DNA of 64,000 nt, from contig VUYV01000090.1 of assembly GCA_008711295.1 (NCBI GenBank), forward strand, positions 193,413 through 257,412, in the 5' to 3' direction. The notes beneath the pieces are model-generated. The model was not told the DNA's origin. It saw only the letters and a program-made list of their open reading frames with translations, and ran no database searches. Of the stretch, positions 43,001 through 52,000 are shown piece by piece. This stretch comes from Anarhynchus alexandrinus. Its lineage: Eukaryota; Chordata; Aves; Charadriiformes; Charadriidae. The position numbers and the translations under genes are program-made. Numbering within the stretch: the stretch's first letter is position 1; every line of letters begins with the position of its first letter.

Positions 43001-46000
43001 CTGAACCCACATTGGACCACAAGGTATTTTTACTCTGCTTTACTCTGTTTATTAGTCTTCAGGCTAATAAATGAATGGTAGAAAATAACTGTAGAAAAAG
43101 TTTCAGGCATGAGTAAGACAACATTCAAGACATTCATGCTGCAAGAGAATACACAGAGAGAGCAAATCAAGCAGCCTAGTTTTTCAGCTCATGTTAACTG
43201 GCATGGTAACATGGAACAGGAATCAAGTTGCTATATGCTGGAGGAATTGACTGAATCCACACATGAAGATTTTATTCTACACAACACCCAAAGGCCAGTC
43301 TTTTCTAGTCAGCTTCAGGATTACTAGTCACGTTACTTTAGTGATAAAGAGAATTCTTCACCGTACAACAGAGTTAAGTTTTTGACCTCTCATGAATGTA
43401 ACAACTATCAGTATAGTAGGATAGCTGTACCTTTACATTATTTGCACGTCTACCTTGCATTGACATACTAAAGGACTGTGATCCTTGAGGTTTTTGTACT
43501 TCATAACTTATATGGTGCCCAAAAAAGAAACACAGTATGATTAGTAGTAACCATTAAAAGTCTGCTCCCCAGAATCTTCAAGAGAAAAGAAACAGCAACA
43601 TATTTACTTAACAGGAGGAACCACATAAAAGGAAATTAACGAGTTTTTTTTTTTCTTTTTAAAAACAGTCCCAAACAGAACAAACTCAAAGTTTAGGAAT
43701 AATGATCACATTGCTTCCTCTCTAATACCACAGCTTGCTCCACAATAACATATACATCTGCTACTTTATTATTAGAAATGTCTATACTAACAGCCACATT
43801 TTTTAGCATTCTATATTTTCAAAATTTATTCTTTTCTGCCACATTAAAGTAAATAAGAATCCAGTGGTGTTTAGAAAAAAAAAAAGTAGCTTGAGTTTAA
43901 TTGCTCAACTCCTACTATGCAACAGCTACTGTTCCTCTGAAGATTTTACAAATATTGAAATGTTTTATAAGTCTCATAAATATACTACATATTCTAGTCT
44001 CAATCCTGTAGTAAACTTCATGAGAAAGGAACACAGGTTTGGTGTTCCGGACATTTACAGCAATTCAGAAGGAGGAAAACAGAGGCAGCAACAAGTCAAA
44101 AAAAGCCTGAGCACTGTTCCAAAATTCCCCCTTCTTCAGCCACTCATCCTTCCACAACCACATTTCTAAAGAAATTCTTATTAAAAGCCTTTCAGGATTG
44201 CTCATTAAAAATGCTGACAATCTTGAAGATCACCAAAACTCCACCCTTTAATTTGCAATTTAAGAATTACATCTTGGCAGAAGAATTCACCCCTCCATAA
44301 AAGGTACCATATAGAAGACATAAAATAATTTCAAATATACTTTGACATTAATTTTTAAGTTGTTCGGTATTTTCATCATCTTTCTGTTACCTGACACATA
44401 TGTTTATCACTTAACTGGCAAAGAAGAAAGTCTACATGGTATATTCTGAAAGATTTAACTAGTATCAGGAAGGGCAGGTTAACATGATACATCTTCAGGT
44501 TTGCTTTCTCTCAAGTATCTGCACTACCTCCCTCCCTCTCCACCAGCAAACCAGGTAAGGAACTTCCCCCCCTCCCCCAGCTGATTCCTCACATGCTTAT
44601 ACAGTCTCTTACTTGTGCATTTTAGAAAAACCCTCTCCCAGGTCTGCTTAAAAACAAAATAGAATAACTGCCTCACTTCTTGCAACTGCTCTCCTCCAAG
44701 CAGCTTGCCTCCATTTTACTTCAAGATTGTGACATAATATTGCAAAGTTTTCATGACAATACTGTAAGACAACAGCGGTGGAAAAGACTGTTAGGATCAC
44801 TAAACAGCATATGACAAAAAACACTACCTCAGCCAACATAGAGCTCTGTGTTGATGCATGGAGACAATAGCCTGAATAACTGCATACACTAGAACTCTCT
44901 ATATCAGCTGGTCTAAGATGGTGTTATTTTTCCCCAGACACCTTGCCATTCTTGTATCTTTATATCATGGTACACAACTACCAAGGGAATAAACACAAGA
45001 CTGAAATGTTCATACACTACTACACTATCTTCCCTAAAAAGTCAAAATACCCCAGAGCTACTAGAGACCAATATCTCCAGTGAAGCTCACTCTACCAATT
45101 TCTCATAGGTAAAGATGCTCTGCTTAGGGGCTGACCCCAGAATTCTAACTGCTCTTATAGAAACATTACATGTCAAGTTATCTGGTTGCAAGAGCTTTTT
45201 TTTTTTTTCCCCCTACTCTATCTTGACTTCTTTTCATTTATAAGACAATAACTTTTCAACGTTATCTTACAGATCCTGCAATTTTGTCATGATGAGAAAA
45301 TATTGTTCCTCATCCCTCCTTGAGGATTCCTTCACAGACTGAGAAAGCTGGTGTGAGTTTTTGGCACCTCACTAAGGCAGACATTTGTCCAGCTTTTCAT
45401 ATACCTGTGCTTCTTGCAATTGTTCAATGTCTTAAAGAAGCAACAGGAAGCCTTGGTCTAACCAGGCCCACTCGTTCACTAAAAAANAAAAGAAATAAGT
45501 ACCTCTTCAAGACACACAGCTTCCATGAAAGGAGGACTGCTTAATACCTCAATTGCAATTCTACCTCACAAGTCAGGAAAAATACACATAGTAGATTAAG
45601 CAATTTAATCCTCTTTTACACCTTTTTTTTCCCCGTTAAGGTAGCTTTTTAAATTATGCCCCACAAAGGAAAATATAGATCTGATGTTTAGATCTGAATC
45701 TTTCAAACACACTCTAACCCAAGCAGCCTTTACACTAACTTTGCTAATGCCCTTTTTTCTCAGTTGCGGAAAAAAAAAAACAGAATTGCTTAGATGTGTA
45801 CAGTGTAACAAACACACAGATTTATCATTTTAACAAAATAAAAAAAATAGAAGTAGTAGTTTAATTTACTTTCAGTGGCAAAACATATTTATATGTAAAT
45901 TGAAATTGTGTTAAGATGCAGACAGCATTTTAAAATAGCTTTATTAAATGAAATTAGATGAGCTGATACAGAAAAAGTTCAACAACACACACTTCAAAAC

Positions 46001-49000
46001 CTAAGTTAAAGGACTCAGTTCATACGAGTGAAAGCATTTCCAATCATGCCAAAGTTTTAAAACTAGCAGATCTGATCCTCACTTATCGGGGAGGAAGGAA
46101 TCTTTCCCTGCTTTTCATATCAACTTTTTGAGTACTCATTACTGAACTACCTGAAGAAAATGGCAAGGAAACTTTTTTTGAACAAAAATTACTATTACTA
46201 AGAGCTGGTCTATCACTTTCCTTCTCAGAAATGCTTTTCTCCTATGTTTTTTTAAAAAACACAAGCATTTAGTATGTTTAATCTTTACACCTTCACTGGT
46301 TGCTAGAACTTAAATTATACTTCAAATTTTATTATTTATTTTTAAAGTTCTGTAAAAACATTTTATATGCCTTGACTTAATACTCAGTTTAAATTTGGGG
46401 TATTAGCTTTTAAAATACATTCTTCCAAAATACCCGGGTTTCACTACACGCACTTGAGAGTACACTGCCATTTCTCCAAGCATACAATTTTCAAAACAGG
46501 CTTCTTGACACAGTTATCCACATTTAGAACTACATTTTTTACTCAATCTGCTTTTGAAAACTTTCAAACCCCCTAAATAGTGTGGAATAATATTTTCTTT
46601 GTGGGTGAATTGCAAGAAATTTACTATTTAAATTGAGGAAAATTAAGTTTTCTGTACCAGTTTTCATTTCTAAGTTCTCTCTCTATAATATATATATAAA
46701 AAACACTCCCAGGGATGGAATCACTCATATCCATCGGCTATGAATCACATGTGCTGCTTCTACTTAATTGAAATATAAACATGCATTGGAAGACTGCTTT
46801 TGCACATAGACACACAAGACAGTTTACATGCAAGGTAAAAATGTACTTCTGAAAAATAAAGTTTATGAAAGTAAAATACTAGATTTAAATTATTTTTTTT
46901 TTCAAACCTAAACTGCTTACCTTAGACTACTTGTAACCTTTCCAAATAAAAGAGCATACTTTATCTGTCCAAATAAAGTAATTCCTTACTTACTCTTTAA
47001 TACAGCACAGGTAGCTTAGAAATTAAATGTATACACACACAAATCTAGACAGATAGAACATTAACAGAGGACAGGTGCTTGAATGTACACCTTCTCCACC
47101 AAACACCTAAAGTAATGCCTCACTTATTTTTTTTTTAAATCAATCCTCTCCTCCCCCCAAGATATAGATTCCTTCCTAGAGTTCATTACAATTTAGTTCC
47201 TCACTCCTACCCATTCAGCATTCTTTGACCTACACTAGAACAAGTTTTCCTCCCAGCTCAGAATACACAGGGTGAAGATGCATGTTATTAAGCTGCAAGA
47301 CTGGCTCAGTTGCAGTCAAAGATGTAGCCCTGATCTTGTTCCATCACGAAGCCTCTACCTGATACCATATCTATCACTGCTTTGACCCTACATTATTCAG
47401 ATCTCTAACAAGGACAGGATTGGACCAAGAAGAAGACAACAAAAGTATTTCACTGAGTGGTGGCATGGAGGATAAAGGATAAGTGGTAACAACTTTCTTT
47501 TGGCAAGCAGGTCATAACATCTAATGGATCCCTCTTCAGAACTATTGTGTCTGACTTGCCAAATTGAGCCACAAACATTTCCTTCTAGCACCAGAATATT
47601 CAGGAGAGTCATCACATCTCTTTGCAACACTGCTTCCTTAAGGGCACCAGAATCATAAACTCAACAAGAGCAAGAGGGAATGCTTCTTCCTCTCAACTGT
47701 TGATATACTACATAGCTCCAAAGCCTATAAAATGCATTACATTTAATATAAGTAAATAGTAACATATTGGGGCATTTGTTTCAGGTCTGACCTACTTTCC
47801 ATTTCATAACAGTAAAAAAAAAAAAAAAAAAAAANGCACATGGGGCACAAAAAACCCCCAACAGTTCTTTGGTCAACATAATAGCAAGGAACGCCAGAGA
47901 GGAGCACTGAAACAAAACTTGGCAACAATGTCTTTTTTTTTTTTTCCCCTCTCCCCTGCAGACACCACAATATAGCAGAGGAAAGATAAGACAGTAACTA
48001 ACAGTATGTGTAACAACTGTTACATATATGACAAATGTGTTCTAGGCCTAGCTTCAGCCAACAAAGAAACAGAAGGCCTGATCCAGATAAAGAAATTGAA
48101 AGAACAGAAAGCTAACTCTGAGTTTTAACCTGGGTCTAGAGAGGCAACTGAAGAGGTTTAGAGGACCCACGGGTACAAACTTCAACCACCTACTCCTGCT
48201 TTTGAAACTTTTTGAATAAAGTGGTAATAAACAGTAATAAAAAGAATAAGAACTATTTACACTTGTTTCACCTCTGGCACAGTATGCTTATTTCTGAAAG
48301 GTGAAGATCTGTTTAGGATTTGGTCATATTACTAGTCATATTTGCTCAACTGCTTGTACTTCAGGAAGGCAGAATCCTGACAGCTTACAGGAACAGACTC
48401 ACGATAGAGCAGTAACATACTACAATTCTCGAGCACCCTGACATATCCTGACACTCCTCCTCTACTGACAGAAAAAAGGAACTCCTGTCTTGCTCCTGCC
48501 CAAAAGCCTCTGCTCCCAAACCAGAGTAATGGGTGAAGCTCAGTATACAGCAATGGTGGGCAGATACTTGGTGCACGGGAGACCCTATTCAGATTTCAGA
48601 TGCAAAAAAAACTTACCCACAAAGTTAGAAACCACCTAGTGCAGAATCTGTAAATTACGGCATATCATTGGAAATTATCAGGCACTATTCAAGAGGAATA
48701 TTTGTTTTAATCTTCTTGAAACAAATCATTAAAAGCCAAGTCAAACTGAAAGCTATCCCTTTTACTACAGTTAAGAGTATTTGTTTTCAAATGAAACAAT
48801 AAAAGAAAGACAAGTCCCTTTAACAGAAGGATTGGGAGGGCTTTACCTGTTGGGGTTTTTTTTGGTTCATTTTGTTTTCTTTTGAGTCTACTGTCCTATC
48901 TTCTCTATTACATACATATTTGTTTTGTTTAAAAAAAAAAGACAACATTAAGTTAAAAGTTACTTTCAAGGTAAACTTTGAAACTGCTGAAAAGTGCTAA

Positions 49001-52000
49001 TAGATGAACTTAGATTATTTGAAAGGTTGCTTTCTTTTCATTTACCAATATACAGCTACAGTATTAGTTCAAACCAAGTATGAACCAGTATAAACCAAAT
49101 ACATACATTATTTCCATCTACTAATAACGAACATTATTTCCATTCTGCTCCATTCAAGGAGCACGCAGGTCTGATATTAATTTTTTTTTTTTTTAAAGAA
49201 AAGTCCCATTAACACTCAGCATATATTCACTTTAAGCTAGCATTTCCTAGCACTAAAATCTATCCATTTCACAAAGGGCAGGAAAATGGAAGTGGTGTTC
49301 AAAGTCTTAAATTATTATTAGGAGTCTCAGCTTTTCTTTATCAGGCTCGTGTAGCTCTTCAGCTTGAGAAGAAAGCCTGGAAAACATTGACAGAAGTAAC
49401 TGATGACATAATGCTTGTCTGAAACACTCTTCCATAGCTTTGTGAGCATTACCACTATATCAGAACCAACACACTTCAGTGTTAGTTGCAATGACTTCAC
49501 TTTCACTATAAAAGGCATATTTCTTAAAAGTACTATTAAACAGTACTAATAAAGTACTATTGCTGTACTATTATGACAGTTCATTTTCTGTAGTCCCTAA
49601 ACACACGGATTGGCTGAAGATAGGAATTATTTCTTTTGTTCAAAGTAAGGTTTTCTAGCATTAGAAAATGCCATTATGTTTCACCAATGAAAACTCCCCT
49701 AGTTACAAATCCATGCTGTTGTAACAAACTCTTAATACAACTTAACAATTTTGTGAGTGACCTTTGGAAATTATCCACCAAAAGTAATCAATATCAATCT
49801 GTTGTTCAAAACTCCACCTTCTACCAACTAGTGGGGGGGGGGGGNGGGGGGGGAGCTCCAAGTTGATTAAAAAAAAATCAGCAACCAGACAAAACAAAAC
49901 ACACTCCTCAAAAAAATAACTAGTACATTTGATAAATCAGAGGTTATCTTGGTTTATTTTCAGTTATATAATATTAAATTATTTTCCCAATAAATATTTT
50001 CAACTGATATACTCATGAGTCCCCATCACTGGTAATTGTGCCTACTTACCAGCTAACCATTGCTAGTTATATTTCTTTAAGCTGTGTTACAGGTAGCTGA
50101 ATACACAGATGACTTGCTGTTTGTCTCCATGAACATTTAATTCATCTTGCTTTTAAAAGCAAAAGCAGGCAATACCTGATGCTTGTGTGATGTTCTCATT
50201 ATGAAATTCATTCTAAGGTAAATTCTCTACTGCATGAAGTACCCTTCCTTTTTAATAACTGCATGTAATTCTTTCCTAGTTAGTTGAACCTATGAACAAG
50301 CATGCTTTTTACATCATAACCAAAACTCAAGTTACACGTACAACTCTTTACTAAAATATGAATACCAGGTTACATATATAGGATTTGCTAGTTTGAAACA
50401 TAAATTAACACCCCACTATGTCTCATCTCTAGAATTTGACTTACTTTCTGTTACCCTTCAATTGTTTAATTCATGGTCTTAAAAAGAAACCACTAACAAT
50501 ACAAAATACATTACTCAGAAAGTAAGCATCCTAGTGGTTTCAACACACTAATAAAAAGTCTAAAAAAATCAAGGTAGTTTCAAAACAACCTACAACCAAA
50601 TAGCAAGTAGTTGCATATCCAGCGGATATATGGCAAGCATATTAAAACCAGGCAGCTGAAACTATTACTATCCCTAGCTCTGTACCTCTCATCCTCAAGG
50701 CCAGCATATGTTATCTACTCATGAACCATCATCTGAACCAACATTTTTTTTTCAGCCTTGCACGCTAAACCTATTGCTAGCCACTGACCCATCCATTTCA
50801 GTGCCACAACAATATTGCTCTCTTGTATGCTTGTGTTCTACAGCTGACATTGAACAGGTTTGGCTTTAGGAACTGGCTCAGAAGTCCTATCTTCAGCATT
50901 TAAAATGCACGTGAGAGAAAGAAACAACATCCTATTGTTTTCTGGAAAAAAAAAAAAAAACAAACACAGTTTTAACTAAAATCTATTTATTTCCCAACAA
51001 CTACTCTGAGAGGACAAAAAACACTTTAATTTTTTACTGCTTTTAGAGAAGGAAAAGTTTGATTACTTCCAGTTGTAGGAAACTGTTGACTCACCATACT
51101 TTCATCCCCATTACATTTAAGAACATATTACATAAAAAATGCCCACTCAGTGATTTTCACACTTAATTCTGCAGTTTTCTATACTAGCTCTACAACTTTC
51201 AGTTACTTGGTCCAACTTAGCCTGTAAAAATCTTAATTCTAAAGAGCTATCCAAAGACCACAGTTGGTAAAGATCACACAGTATTGCAGGAAGGAAAGGA
51301 GAATCATTTTAGCTTCTCTACTAAGGCTGTTCCCATACCTAAACCATCTAATTTCAAGTGGAACACCCAGAAACTTGCTAATTTTTTATACACCTTTCCA
51401 TGCTGCCAGCTTCTTAAAATGAAAAAGAGAATTACCAACATAAAATGCAGCAATTAGAGCCACATAAGTAGTCCACCATCAGAATACATAGGATTTGTTC
51501 ACCCTAATAATGCTGTTCACATTCTTTTCCAACAGCTCAAAGATGTAGAAGGACACAACAGAACAACAAGTTTGTTATTAGTGTCTTTAACATGACTTCT
51601 TAGAAGTTCCTAACTCTGTAAATCATATACATCTGATTAAAGATGCAGCTACCTCACTATCTATCTATCAAGATATACTGTCTTCTGCTTAATTCTCTTG
51701 AATGCTACACTGAGTAAGAGAAAGGCAGGGAAGTTATTGATTGGCTGAACCAGGCCCCTTCAGGTTATCTTTGCTCCTCCTTCCTCACATCTTAACACAA
51801 CCAGAGAGCATCCACTATTACTACAGACAAGGAGAGAATACCTCTGCACTGTGAGTCGGGGCTAATACTCTCAAAGGACTTCAAAACAGCTCAAAACGAC
51901 TCAAGTCAGTTATCACCTGTACCCTGTTAAACCTTACTACTTCTAACCAACCCATGAAAAGGAGTCAAAACATCCCATCTTGGCCCTGTTACAGAATTAT

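Noticed and set aside
49327..49518. 63-codon minus-strand frame in intron 1 considered as a retrogene fragment
   Set aside because: Too short, with no flanking poly-A tail or target duplication and no identifiable parent.
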